From contig JAHBWU010000038.1 in the NCBI GenBank assembly GCA_019636835.1, positions 1-36,934 of the forward strand: a stretch of DNA of 36,934 bases. Reading direction: 5' to 3'. The stretch's first letter is position 1. The number at the start of each line of letters is the position of its first letter. Both the position numbers and the translations under genes were made by a program. Positions 24,892 to 35,973 of this stretch are shown in pieces. The DNA comes from Nitrospira sp. GTDB lineage: Bacteria; Nitrospirota; Nitrospiria; Nitrospirales; Nitrospiraceae. The notes under the pieces were generated by a model that was given only the letters and a program-made list of their open reading frames with translations, did not search any database and was not told the DNA's origin.

Positions 24892-25209
24892 GCTCCAATC
24901 GAACCCCTCAAATCTAGTTGACGCCGGACAGGTCCGCTCTGCAGCGATACGCTAAAGGCTAGCGCGAGCATAGGGGGTAGTGGGCACCTACCACTACCTC
25001 GGCAAGCTGCTACAGGACGAAGTTGATCGAGAACCTTGGTAGGGCCAGACGGCTAACCGACTACAATCCCTATAGCATGAGTGAGGCAACCGCGATGTAT
25101 TGAATGGAGAGGGAGGAATTGCTCTCGGGGTCGGTGTTCAGCCAGGCCGACTCTGGCTGAACACCATACTGCACCGCGATAAGAAACTCTGCGTGGCTTT
25201 TGTGCGAAC
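24892..25209. other. Gene-free stretch with two perfect hairpins
   Basis: This 318-bp stretch between the PilZ gene and the convergent beta-barrel gene has no supported gene. It holds a GGTAGTGG...CCACTACC hairpin at 24976-24998 and a longer one at 25133-25165. Neither has a T-run after it. Confidence 0.6.
25133..25165. repeat. Perfect 13-bp stem hairpin
   Basis: GGTGTTCAGCCAG (25133-25145) and CTGGCTGAACACC (25153-25165) are exact inverted repeats with a seven-base loop. It sits 45 bases past the stop of the beta-barrel gene on the minus strand and about 240 bases past the PilZ stop. A factor-assisted or bidirectional terminator, or an RNA processing site, are all possible. Confidence 0.6.
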
Positions 25210-26043
25210 CTATGGTCTCACGTCAAAGTGCAGCGACAAGCCCGCATGCACATGGATCGTTCTGATATTGGATGAATATAGATCTAAAAATTGCTGTTCA
25301 AATGGTTTGGACGCCCCGGTCCGATCCGTCCCCAACTCGTCGTGAAAGGCATGGGTATACTTCGCCTCAGCAAACGCGGCCAGGTACTTGAACAGATGGA
25401 CCTTGATTCCTCCCTTTACCAGAAAGGCGGGAGACGTATTCCGCTGATCGCTGAGGGGCGACGCAGCCGTAGCCCCCCGGAATCCACCTGGCCTATACGC
25501 GATCTGATGCGCGCCCCCGCCGATCCCGATGTACGGAAACCACCGCCCGTTGGGATAGGCCTCGGAAATCGCCATCGGTACTCGAATCATGAAATTGGCG
25601 CCGATGTAGACGCCTTGCATCTCAGTCGTGGTGCCCTCAAACGCTCCGTCTGGTTCAAAACTCCCATTAAATCCTGGCCGACAGCAGGCCACGTCCGGGT
25701 ACCAAATAAAGCCTTCGATTTCACCGCCGAGATCGAATCCCATCAACTTGTTTCTGGTCGGAAACCAGATCCCCCCGTTGCCACCGATCGACTGTTTATT
25801 CTGATAGTCGACATCTCTGTCGACATCTCCGTTACGAAACGTGGCGTCCTGACTGAACGGAATTGACACGCCCGCCATGAAGGACAGATAGGGCTCGAGC
25901 GTCCCTGAGGACATGCTTGGGGGATCAGGCGATAGGGCATAGGGATCGGCCACCCGTTGGCTGTACGGGTCTTCCGCCCTGGTGAGATCCGAATAGCCAA
26001 AGACACAGAGGAGGCAAATCAGAGCCGAAATTCTCGTTTTCAT
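25210..26043 (-). CDS. Outer-membrane beta-barrel protein, larger type
   Basis: A 277-residue protein; GGGAGGGCG precedes the ATG. Residues 1-23 (MKTRISALICLLCVFGYSDLTRA) are a signal peptide. A proline-rich linker follows (to about 48), then strands such as LEPYLSFMAGVSIPFS, GGIWFPTRNKLMGFDLGGEIEG, QGVYIGANFMIRVPMA, WFPYIGIGGGAHQ, FLVKGGIKVHLFKYLAAFAEAKYTH and IHVHAGLSLHF. That alternation fits a 10-12 strand barrel of the OMP_b-brl or lipid A deacylase-like class. A CCRPG pair near residue 119 is unusual for a barrel loop. Function unknown. Confidence 0.8.
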   Translation of the reverse strand: MKTRISALICLLCVFGYSDLTRAEDPYSQRVADPYALSPDPPSMSSGTLEPYLSFMAGVSIPFSQDATFRNGDVDRDVDYQNKQSIGGNGGIWFPTRNKLMGFDLGGEIEGFIWYPDVACCRPGFNGSFEPDGAFEGTTTEMQGVYIGANFMIRVPMAISEAYPNGRWFPYIGIGGGAHQIAYRPGGFRGATAASPLSDQRNTSPAFLVKGGIKVHLFKYLAAFAEAKYTHAFHDELGTDRTGASKPFEQQFLDLYSSNIRTIHVHAGLSLHFDVRP

Positions 26044-26589
26044 TCATCGCCCTCCCAATGGTAAAGAAAACATTCTCTTCGACGAATTTGGGTCGAGAAT
26101 CTGATATCCGTCAGTCTATCGTCGATGGTCAGTGCGGCGATGCGAGACGCCTGCGTCTTCGTTACGCCCGAATCGATCCCCGGTTCCGCTGTTGCGGTTA
26201 TTGGCATGAGATTCCACATATCCGCCTCCAGAGCGATCATGAGGGGATGCTCTTCTCGCATCGTAGGGGCGGACGGCGCCAACAGTAGCAACCCCGCGTT
26301 CCTTTTTTAAAATAGATAAAACGGATTGGAGCTATCGGTAAATCCAATACCCCATCGGACATGGTTGTGGCAGTGGCGATGGATGAATCGACTATTTCTC
26401 CGGCCTTTACTAACCGTCATCACACGTCGCGCTTCTAGCTGGCATGGTAATACACCAGCAAACAACTCATTGAAAGATATGCCAATCGTCACACCCGCGT
26501 CACTGAGCAGGCGATGGACATCCCCTCGAGATGACACAGACGAAGTTGTGACAGAGAATGATGCCAACCGGAAGAGCAACCTAGAAGTA
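26044..26589. other. 546-bp stretch without a credible gene
   Basis: It lies between the sucD stop and the beta-barrel start, both on the minus strand. Open frames exist (for example 26040-26291 and 26307-26621, minus) but they show no domain, and composition differs from the neighbours. It must contain the barrel gene's promoter and probably the end of the rTCA transcript; I see no convincing terminator hairpin. Confidence 0.5.
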
Positions 26590-27462
26590 CTACCGTCCCA
26601 ACGCTTTTTTGACCGCCGCACCGATCTCAGCCGGATTCTTGACGACCTTGACGCCGGCTGCTTCCAGCGACTTCATCTTTTCAGCGGCGGTGCCCTTGCC
26701 GCCTGAAATAATCGCGCCGGCGTGGCCCATGCGGCGCCCAGGAGGCGCCGTGATGCCGGCGATGAAGCTGATCACCGGTTTCTTCACGTTCTTCTTGATG
26801 AACTCGGCCGCTTTTTCCTCGGCATCGCCGCCGATCTCGCCGATCATCACGATGGCCTGCGTCTCTGAATCTTTCTCGAAGAGCGGCAACACATCAACGA
26901 AGCCGGTACCGTTGACCGGATCGCCGCCGATCCCGACACAGGTCGTTTCACCCAATCCCAACGTCGAGAGTTGGTGCACAGCTTCATAGGTCAAGGTGCC
27001 ACTGCGAGAGACGACTCCCACGATGCCCTTCTTATGAATGAAGCCCGGCATGATGCCGATCTTGGCCTCATCGACGGTGATCACGCCTGGGCAATTCGGT
27101 CCGATCAGTCGCACATCCCGCCCACGGAGCGCCCGCTTCACCTTGACCATGTCGTTGACAGGAATCCCTTCAGTGATGCAAATCACGAGCTTGATGCCGG
27201 CCTCTGCCGCTTCGAGGATCGCGTCGGCGCAGAACGGAGGCGGTACGAAGATGAGCGAGGTATCGCACTCGGTCTTCTTCACCGCATCAGCTACCGTGTT
27301 GAACACCGGAATGCCTTCTACTTCCTGACCGGCTTTTCCCGGTGTGACACCTGCGACCACCTTCGTCCCATAGGCCTTGCACTGGGTCGCATGGAAGGAG
27401 CCTTCCTTGCCCGTAATCCCCTGCACCACTACCCGCGTATTCTTATTAACGAGAATGCTCAC
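26590..27462 (-). CDS. sucD: Succinyl-CoA synthetase alpha subunit
   Basis: A 290-residue protein. The start is the GTG at 27462 behind GAGG; it gives the standard length, whereas the longer frame adds residues foreign to the family. The CoA-binding Rossmann domain begins with [14 protein letters not shown] (11-24), GPNCPG is at 121-126, and the phosphorylated histidine is H247 in [14 protein letters not shown]. Reaction: succinyl-CoA + ADP (or GDP) + Pi to succinate + CoA + NTP; in the reductive TCA cycle it runs toward succinyl-CoA. It acts with SucC, encoded 162 bp upstream; this gap is wider than usual for the pair and contains repeat-like sequence. Confidence 0.95.
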   Translation of the reverse strand: MSILVNKNTRVVVQGITGKEGSFHATQCKAYGTKVVAGVTPGKAGQEVEGIPVFNTVADAVKKTECDTSLIFVPPPFCADAILEAAEAGIKLVICITEGIPVNDMVKVKRALRGRDVRLIGPNCPGVITVDEAKIGIMPGFIHKKGIVGVVSRSGTLTYEAVHQLSTLGLGETTCVGIGGDPVNGTGFVDVLPLFEKDSETQAIVMIGEIGGDAEEKAAEFIKKNVKKPVISFIAGITAPPGRRMGHAGAIISGGKGTAAEKMKSLEAAGVKVVKNPAEIGAAVKKALGR

Positions 27463-27624
27463 GATAAACCTCTTTTCTTCTTTACTCTCTCTCCACCACC
27501 TGGCCGAAGCCATCTTTCTGCGGGTGGCGCCGAGCGGGAGCCCAAGCGCGCGCAGCGGAAGGGACCCACAGGGGGATGGGTGAAGCGAGCACGATTGGGC
27601 TGCTCAGCGACAGGACCCGCATCC

Positions 27625-28803
27625 TTACGCCGCTTTCCCCGTCAACCTCACAATCTTCTGGGCCGCTTCCCACAAATCATCGGCGACTTCGAGCTTCAAG
27701 CCGGATTCAGCCAAGAGCTTGCGGCCTTCATCGGCATTGGTCCCCTGCAGACGAACCACCAACGGCACCGTGATCTTGACCTCTTTGGCTGCCTCGATCA
27801 CACCATGCGCGATCCGTTCACAGCGGACGATGCCGCCGAAGATGTTGATGAAAATCCCTTTAACGTTCGGATCGCTCAGGAGAATGCGAAAGCCCGCCGC
27901 CACAGTCTCCTTCGTCGCGCCTCCACCGACATCCAAGAAATTCGCAGGCTCACTACCGGCCAGTTTGATGACATCCATCGTCGCCATGGCGAGGCCCGCC
28001 CCATTCACCATGCAGCCGATGTTCCCGTCCAGTTTGACATAATTCAGATTGTTGGCTGCCGCCTCGATCTCCAGCGGCTCTTCTTCATTCAAATCCCTCA
28101 TCTTTTGCACGTCTTCGTGCTTGAAGAGGCCATTGTCGTCGAACGAGACCTTGCCGTCGAGCGCCACGAGAGTCTTTTCCTTCGTGATGATCAGCGGATT
28201 GATTTCGATCAGCGCTGCGTTCTTCTCCATGAACAGGCGATAGAGATTGTCCAGCATTTTCACGAAGGGATTGATCACCGCCGGTTCGATGTTCTGTAAT
28301 CCCAGCGCGAACGCCACATTGCGTCCGTTATGACCCTGAAATCCGACTGCTGGGTCAATCGCTTCTTTGATGATCTTCTCGGGGGTATGGGCCGCTACTT
28401 CCTCGATTTCCATCCCCCCTTCGGTGCTGGCGATAAAGGTCGGCCAACCTGTGTCTCGATCAACAAGGATCGAAAGATAGAGTTCCTTGGCGATATTGGC
28501 GCCTTCCTCCATCAAAAGACGATGGACCTGGCGCCCCTTCGGACCGGTCTGATGCGTCACCAGAGTCTTGCCGATCAACTCTTTGGCGAGCCCGGCCACA
28601 GCAGCCTTCTCTTTGGTGATCTTGACGCCGCCGGCCTTGCCCCGCCCGCCGGCATGGATCTGGGCCTTCACGACGAAGACCGGGGTATTCAGCTCGTTGG
28701 CCCAAGTCGTCGCAGCGTCCGGAGAGGTGATCTCCTTCCCGCGAGGAACCGGCACACCGAATTGAGCGAACAAGGATTTAGCTTGGAATTCGTGCACATT
28801 CAT
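27625..28803 (-). CDS. sucC: Succinyl-CoA synthetase beta subunit
   Basis: A 392-residue protein of the usual length. The N-terminus MNVHEFQAKSLFAQFGVPVP is the family hallmark; KAQIHAGGRGKAGGVK (45-60) is the ATP-grasp substrate loop, and NGAGLAMATMD and NIFGGIVRCERIA near the C-terminus bind CoA-ligase partner and phosphohistidine. Role: nucleotide-binding half of succinyl-CoA synthetase; with SucD it makes succinyl-CoA for carboxylation to 2-oxoglutarate in CO2 fixation. A GGGG site lies before the ATG. Upstream (28804-28942) are two copies of the recurrent 20-nt motif. Confidence 0.95.
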   Translation of the reverse strand: MNVHEFQAKSLFAQFGVPVPRGKEITSPDAATTWANELNTPVFVVKAQIHAGGRGKAGGVKITKEKAAVAGLAKELIGKTLVTHQTGPKGRQVHRLLMEEGANIAKELYLSILVDRDTGWPTFIASTEGGMEIEEVAAHTPEKIIKEAIDPAVGFQGHNGRNVAFALGLQNIEPAVINPFVKMLDNLYRLFMEKNAALIEINPLIITKEKTLVALDGKVSFDDNGLFKHEDVQKMRDLNEEEPLEIEAAANNLNYVKLDGNIGCMVNGAGLAMATMDVIKLAGSEPANFLDVGGGATKETVAAGFRILLSDPNVKGIFINIFGGIVRCERIAHGVIEAAKEVKITVPLVVRLQGTNADEGRKLLAESGLKLEVADDLWEAAQKIVRLTGKAA

Positions 28804-28849
28804 TCTCTACCCCTTCATCCCTGAGGACGGTGGCGGGAGCGTTTCTTAC

Positions 28850-28920
28850 TGCGCGCATTCACCGAACACCGACCCACATTTAACAATCTCATTGATCCTG
28901 GGTGTGCGGTGAGCGAGCAC
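28850..28920 (-). repeat. Two copies of the recurrent 20-nt motif between frdA and sucC
   Basis: On the minus strand, 28869-28850 reads GTGTTCGGTGAATGCGCGCA and 28920-28901 reads GTGCTCGCTCACCGCACACC. Both match the GTGCTCGCT...GCGCA pattern seen at 6623-6764. They fill the gap between the frdA stop and sucC start. Confidence 0.5.
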
Positions 28921-28942
28921 AAGAAATGCCTCGCCGCCGTCC

Positions 28943-30526
28943 TCACCCCACTTTTCTCGTGTACGCCGGCAGAATCATCGGTGAAATGACACCGCTGGTA
29001 TTGCCGTGTTTCTTGGCCTCGGCGCGGAACCGTTGCAGATGCGTTAACGTGAGTTTGCCCTGCTTCGTCGATTTCGCACGTCCGGCAGCAGTCAGGCCAG
29101 AGCGCTTGCCGAAGACCATGAGATCAAGCAGCGAATTACCCATCAGGCGGTTGCGTCCATGGAGTCCACCGGAGGCTTCGCCTGCCACGAAGAGGTTCTT
29201 CACGTTCGTTTCCGAGTTCGTATCGATCTTCACCCCACCGTTCTGATAATGCAGTGTCGGATAGATCAAGACAGGATCCTTGCTGATGTCGATTCCGAAC
29301 CGTTCGAACTGAAGCATCATCGCCGGGAAATGTTTTTCCAGGGTGCCGGGCCCATGCTCCGCATCCAGCAACGGTGTATCCAGCCAGACACCGACGCGGC
29401 CGGACATCGTCCTGATCCCGCGGCCTTCTTCGCACTCACGGATGATCGAGGAAGACACGACGTCGCGCGTGTCGAGTTCGTTCACGAAGCGTTCGCCCTT
29501 CGCATTCACCAGCTGCCCGCCCTCGGAACGGATACCCTCCGTCACCAAGGCACCGATCAATTGTTCGGGATACACCGCGCCTGATGGGTGATACTGGAAC
29601 GTATCGATATGGTCCAGCTTGGCGCCTATGCGATACGCCAGACACAGTCCATCGCCCGTCGCCCCATAGTGGTTGCTCGTCGGAAATCCCTGAATGTGCA
29701 GCCGGCCGATGCCGCCGGTCGCCAGAATGATGGACTTGGCTTCCACTACCACGTGCCGCTGATTATCGAGATCTTTGAAGATCGCGCCGGTACAGTTTCC
29801 TTCGTCGTCGCTGAGTAATTCAATAGCGGCCGCAAACTCAAGCAACTGAATCTTTTGATTGATGACCTCGTCCTTGAGCACACGCATGATTTCGAGGCCG
29901 GTATAATCGGAGCACGTCAGAAGGCGAGGTTTGGAGCTCCCGCCGCCCTTCTTCACATGGAGGTTGCCGTCCGCCTGACGGTCGAACAGCACACCCAACT
30001 CCAAGAGCCACTTCGCAATCGACGGCCCCTCTTCCACCATGACCTTGAGCAGAGCATGGTCGTTCTGCATGTGACCGCCCTTGAGCGTATCGATGAAATG
30101 CGTGACCGGTGAATCTTCCGGCGCGACAGAAATCTGCATCCCGCCTTGCGCCATCACGCTGTTGGAATCTCCCAAGCGGAGCTTCGTCGCAAGAATCGTC
30201 TTGGCGCCGGCGCCATGCGCATGCAGCGCCGCCGCGCATCCGGCTCCGCCGCCGCCGATGACCAGCACATCGCAGGTATAGTGCACACTGAGATCGACAT
30301 GATCCTGGATGGAGCTGTCGCCTTCGAGCAGCGTCGCCAGCTCGACGACCGTCTTGTCGCCTTCGTTAGGGCCGAACTTGATCGGCCGATAGGCGCTGGC
30401 GCGAAAGTCGGGGTGATACTTGTGAATCAACTGGTCGCGGTCTTCGGGAGAAAACTTGGGGATGGTCTGCTTGCGTCGGGCATCTCGAGTCTTGTGTACG
30501 ATCTGTTGGAGGGCGTGAATATCCAT
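28943..30526 (-). CDS. frdA: Fumarate reductase/succinate dehydrogenase flavoprotein, likely non-covalent FAD
   Basis: A 527-residue flavoprotein. An extension of about 80 residues precedes the FAD-binding VLVIGGGGAGCAAALHA (87-103). In SdhA/FrdA the FAD is linked to a His in S-H-T-V-x-A-Q-G-G; here the motif is SNSVMAQGG (121-129) with N122 in that place, so FAD is probably held non-covalently. Active-site landmarks remain: LVTEGIRSEGG, GERFVNE and TLHYQNGG. Expected reaction: fumarate reduction to succinate in the reductive TCA cycle, with electrons from FrdB. The gene follows frdB with a 22-bp gap. No membrane anchor (C/D) gene is adjacent; a soluble or differently attached enzyme is likely. 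Confidence 0.9.
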   Translation of the reverse strand: MDIHALQQIVHKTRDARRKQTIPKFSPEDRDQLIHKYHPDFRASAYRPIKFGPNEGDKTVVELATLLEGDSSIQDHVDLSVHYTCDVLVIGGGGAGCAAALHAHGAGAKTILATKLRLGDSNSVMAQGGMQISVAPEDSPVTHFIDTLKGGHMQNDHALLKVMVEEGPSIAKWLLELGVLFDRQADGNLHVKKGGGSSKPRLLTCSDYTGLEIMRVLKDEVINQKIQLLEFAAAIELLSDDEGNCTGAIFKDLDNQRHVVVEAKSIILATGGIGRLHIQGFPTSNHYGATGDGLCLAYRIGAKLDHIDTFQYHPSGAVYPEQLIGALVTEGIRSEGGQLVNAKGERFVNELDTRDVVSSSIIRECEEGRGIRTMSGRVGVWLDTPLLDAEHGPGTLEKHFPAMMLQFERFGIDISKDPVLIYPTLHYQNGGVKIDTNSETNVKNLFVAGEASGGLHGRNRLMGNSLLDLMVFGKRSGLTAAGRAKSTKQGKLTLTHLQRFRAEAKKHGNTSGVISPMILPAYTRKVG

Positions 30527-30548
30527 CTCGGGTGCCTCGAAACCGTCG

Positions 30549-31262
30549 TTACTTTACCGTGGCACAGTGCTGGGCCAGTTCCTTGTCGTTCATCTTCAGA
30601 ATCTTGTTCCATTCATCGTTGAACCGACCGTCTTGAATTTCCTTAATGCGCGTATCGAGGCTCGCCGGTTTTTCTGAAAAATGCGCGCCCTGCGCGCGAC
30701 TGACGTACAGCGCCACGAGATTGGGTGCGATGTCCGCGATGCAGACCGGCGTGCACATGCCGCACATGACGCAGTCCATGAACATCTCGGAGACGCTCTT
30801 GAAGTCGCCGAAGACGGCTTTCCAGACGCCTTCTCGCACATCGATCTTCTGCGGACAGGCTTCGGTACAGGCGTTGCAATTCCGGCAGAGCGGCGCTTCC
30901 GGGTAGAAATTGAACAGGTCTTGCTTCGGATCTTGCAGTTTCTGGATCTCGTAGGTGGCTTTGCGCGCCGGAAACGGCGGCATCATGGTGAACGACATGC
31001 CGTCCTGCACTGCGGTCTGACAGGCCAAACAGGTGCGGACTTTGGGATCGTCTTTCGTGCGGTAGTACGTCGCGCAGGCACCGCAGAAACCGCCCAGGCA
31101 TCCGACGCCGCGCACGACATCGATGCCCGCATACCACATGGCCTTGATGACGGTGATCCCTTCCGGCACGTCCACTTTCTTGCCGGCGATCTCAATCGTC
31201 ACCAGTCGAGGCTTCAATACCTCGGGCTGGTCGATCACGTTTTGGGTATCGTCCGTTGCCAC
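30549..31262 (-). CDS. frdB: Fumarate reductase/succinate dehydrogenase-type iron-sulfur protein
   Basis: A 237-residue protein. I prefer the GTG at 31262, which has AGGTGAG at a normal distance; a GTG at 31271 is an alternative. The N-terminal domain holds a [2Fe-2S] set (C55, C60, C63, C78; GCLGGFCGAC and RTCLAC). The C-terminal domain has two complete CxxCxxCxxxC motifs: CRNCNACTEACP (126-137) and CVMCGMCTPVC (164-174). Classical SdhB/FrdB lacks the second Cys in the last motif and carries [3Fe-4S] there; the extra C167 predicts [4Fe-4S]. It passes electrons to the FrdA flavin. The quinone or other donor is unknown. Confidence 0.9.
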   Translation of the reverse strand: MATDDTQNVIDQPEVLKPRLVTIEIAGKKVDVPEGITVIKAMWYAGIDVVRGVGCLGGFCGACATYYRTKDDPKVRTCLACQTAVQDGMSFTMMPPFPARKATYEIQKLQDPKQDLFNFYPEAPLCRNCNACTEACPQKIDVREGVWKAVFGDFKSVSEMFMDCVMCGMCTPVCIADIAPNLVALYVSRAQGAHFSEKPASLDTRIKEIQDGRFNDEWNKILKMNDKELAQHCATVK

Positions 31263-31304
31263 AGCTCTCACCTTTCAGTCGCCATCAGGACTGAGGGCCG
31301 AGCG

Positions 31305-31353
31305 CTGAGGACTGAGACCGATACTCGTCCCCAATCAAAAACTCAGTCCTCAG
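31305..31353. repeat. Inverted repeat CTGAGGACTGAG in icd-frdB gap
   Basis: CTGAGGACTGAG (31305-31316) pairs exactly with CTCAGTCCTCAG (31342-31353) over a 25-base loop. A further AGGACTGAG copy lies at 31287-31295. The CAGTCCTCAGTCCTC part (31344-31358) is identical to 5102-5116 at the start of the TIGR04282 gene. It could reduce read-through from icd into frdB. Confidence 0.55.
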
Positions 31354-31372
31354 TCCTCGCTATTCGGTCCTG

Positions 31373-33631
<2,259 letters not shown>

Positions 33632-35878
33632 TTAATTCAGTGCATTCAGCGCCGAACCGGCCTTGAACCAGGTGATCTGCTGGTCCGTCATGCTGTGGTT
33701 CGCCTGGATGGTGAGCGCCTGTCCATCCGCCTTGTGAATGGTCACCTGCACCGATTTGCCGGGCGCCAGACTCCCTAGCCCCGTCACGCTGATGCGGTCT
33801 TGCTGCTCGATCTTCTCGTAATCCTTCGGGTCGGCGAAGGTCAACGCCAAGATCCCTTGTTTCTTCAAATTGGTCTCATGGATGCGCGCAAAGCTCTTCG
33901 TGATCACGGCGCGCACATTCAGGAATCGCGGCGACATCGCAGCGTGCTCGCGGCTGCTGCCCTCGCCGTAATTCTCGTCGCCGACCACGATGGAGCCGAT
34001 GCCTTTCGATTTGTAGGCTCGAGCGATCTGCGCCATGGTGAGATTCGCTTCGCCGGTCAGCACGTTCGTACCCTTGCCCGGTTCGGACGAAAATGCGTTA
34101 TTCGCACCGAGGAACATATTGTCGCTGATCTTGTCCAAATGGCCGCGAAACTTGAGCCAGGGACCGGCAGGGGAAATGTGGTCGGTTGTGGTTTTTCCCT
34201 TGGTCTTGATCAAGAGCGGGAGCTTATCGAAGTCCTTCCCATCCCAACGCGGGAACGGTTGCAGCAATTGCAGCCGCTCGCTGGTCGGAGGAATATCGAC
34301 GGTCAAGTTTGAGCCGTCCTCAGCCGGAGCCACATACCCCTCTTCTCCTTTGGCAAAACCCTTCGCCGGCAATTCTTCACCCACCGGTGGCTGCAGTTTG
34401 AATTCTTTGCCGTCCGCCCCCTTGACCGCCTGATTGACCGGATCAAAACCTAGATCGCCGGTGATGGCATAGGCCGTCACAACCTCCGGGCTGGCAAGGA
34501 AGGACAAGGTTTCATTGATTCCGTCGTTTCTGCCGGGGAAATTTCGGTTGAAGGAACTCACGATCGAATCAGCTTTGCCCTTCACCCCGTCGGCACGTTT
34601 CCACTGCCCGATGCAGGGTCCGCAGGAATTCGACAGCACCGTACCACCCAGCTGCTCGAAGGTATCCAAGAACCCGTCACGCTTCATCGTGTGATAAATA
34701 CGCTCGGATCCCGGCGAGACCAGGAAAGAGGTTTTTGCTTTCAAGCCGGCCTTCAACGCCTGTTGGGCGATATGCGCCGATCGGCTGATATCTTCGTACG
34801 ATGAGTTGGTACAACTGCCGATAAGCGCTGCCTTCAGCTCGACCGGATAGCCCTTCTCTTGCGCCTCTGCCTTCAATTTCGAGACCGGCCTGGCCAGATC
34901 CGGCGTATGCGGTCCGACCACATGCGGTTCGAGCTTCGAGAGATCGACTTCGACGATTTGATCGTAGTACTTTTCCGGCGACTGATAGACTTCTGGATCG
35001 GCCACAAGCAAGTCCTTGTGTGCCGTCGCGAGGCTTGAGAGATCCGAGCGATCCGTGATGTTCATATAGGCGACCATCTTCTGGTCGAAGGGGAACACGG
35101 ACGTCGTCGCACCGAGTTCCGCGCCCATATTACAGATGGTGCCCTTGCCGGTCGCGCTGATCGTTTCGGCGCCGGGGCCGAAGTATTCGACGATCTTGTT
35201 CGTCCCGCCCTTTACGGTGAGCAGGCCGCAAAGATAGAGGATCACGTCCTTCGGGGACGCCCACCCGCTCAACTTGCCGGTCAGTTTCACGCCGATCAAC
35301 TTCGGATGAAGCACTTCCCATGGGAGACCGGCCATCACTTCGCCGGCATCGGCTCCGCCGACACCGATCGCCAATCCGCCCAACCCGCCGCCGTTCGGCG
35401 TATGCGAGTCGGTCCCGATGATCAGGCAGCCGGGAAACGCGTAGTTTTCGAGCACGACTTGATGGATGATCCCGGCTCCCGGCTTCCAGAAACCGATGCC
35501 GTACTTCTTCGCGGCAGACGCGAGAAAGTTGTAGACTTCCTTGTTCTCGTCCAATGCACGCATTAAGTCCTTCTGCGAACCCATTTCGGCACGGATCAGG
35601 TGATCGCAGTGGATCGTACTCGGCACCGCGGCTTTCTTTTTGTTCGCCTGCATGAACTGCAGCACGGCCATCTGCGCCGTTGCGTCCTGCATGGCAACCC
35701 GGTCGGGGCGTAGTGCCAGCATCGCCTTTCCGCGCTCCCAGTTTTGAGCATCGAAATTGTCGGCGTGCGCGACGAGAATCTTTTCGGCCAGCGTCAAGCC
35801 ACGGCCGAATTTCTTCCGTGCCTTGGCAAAGACGTCCGGCATCTTGGCATAGAGTGGTTTGGCTATATCGAGCGACAT
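33632..35878 (-). CDS. acn: Aconitate hydratase, mitochondrial type
   Basis: A 748-residue protein starting at the ATG at 35878 behind GGAGAGAGGG; the longer frame upstream runs into repeats. The [4Fe-4S] ligands are C356 (GSCTNSSYED), C419 and C422 (NSCGPCIGQW), spaced as in mitochondrial aconitase. Substrate-binding landmarks include HCDHLI (90-95), GTDSHTPNGGG (155-165), TTTDHISPAG and GSSREHAAMSPRFL near the C-terminus. Reaction: citrate to and from isocitrate through cis-aconitate; here it would run isocitrate to citrate, feeding ATP-citrate lyase encoded just upstream. The length and motifs match the mitochondrial type, distinct from bacterial AcnA and AcnB. Confidence 0.95.
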   Translation of the reverse strand: MSLDIAKPLYAKMPDVFAKARKKFGRGLTLAEKILVAHADNFDAQNWERGKAMLALRPDRVAMQDATAQMAVLQFMQANKKKAAVPSTIHCDHLIRAEMGSQKDLMRALDENKEVYNFLASAAKKYGIGFWKPGAGIIHQVVLENYAFPGCLIIGTDSHTPNGGGLGGLAIGVGGADAGEVMAGLPWEVLHPKLIGVKLTGKLSGWASPKDVILYLCGLLTVKGGTNKIVEYFGPGAETISATGKGTICNMGAELGATTSVFPFDQKMVAYMNITDRSDLSSLATAHKDLLVADPEVYQSPEKYYDQIVEVDLSKLEPHVVGPHTPDLARPVSKLKAEAQEKGYPVELKAALIGSCTNSSYEDISRSAHIAQQALKAGLKAKTSFLVSPGSERIYHTMKRDGFLDTFEQLGGTVLSNSCGPCIGQWKRADGVKGKADSIVSSFNRNFPGRNDGINETLSFLASPEVVTAYAITGDLGFDPVNQAVKGADGKEFKLQPPVGEELPAKGFAKGEEGYVAPAEDGSNLTVDIPPTSERLQLLQPFPRWDGKDFDKLPLLIKTKGKTTTDHISPAGPWLKFRGHLDKISDNMFLGANNAFSSEPGKGTNVLTGEANLTMAQIARAYKSKGIGSIVVGDENYGEGSSREHAAMSPRFLNVRAVITKSFARIHETNLKKQGILALTFADPKDYEKIEQQDRISVTGLGSLAPGKSVQVTIHKADGQALTIQANHSMTDQQITWFKAGSALNALN

Positions 35879-35973
35879 CCCTCTCTCCTTGCAGTCGGTA
35901 TTGGCACGAATCGGAGGCCAGAGAGTCTCACCCCCCTTGCCCGTGAACGACCCATTACCAGTCCCGCGGTAAC

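Noticed and set aside
25100..25345. 81-residue plus-strand frame
   Set aside because: It runs through a perfect hairpin and then antisense through the end of the beta-barrel gene; no recognisable content.
26040..26291. 83-residue minus-strand frame overlapping the beta-barrel start by ATGA
   Set aside because: The overlap looks like coupling, but the protein has no signal, domain or good ribosome-binding site and its composition is unlike the neighbours. A leader peptide cannot be excluded.
26307..26621. 104-residue minus-strand frame after sucD
   Set aside because: It overlaps the end of sucD in another frame and shows no domain or start signal.
26971..28299. 442-residue open frame on the plus strand
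   Set aside because: Antisense to sucD and sucC, whose motifs are unmistakable.
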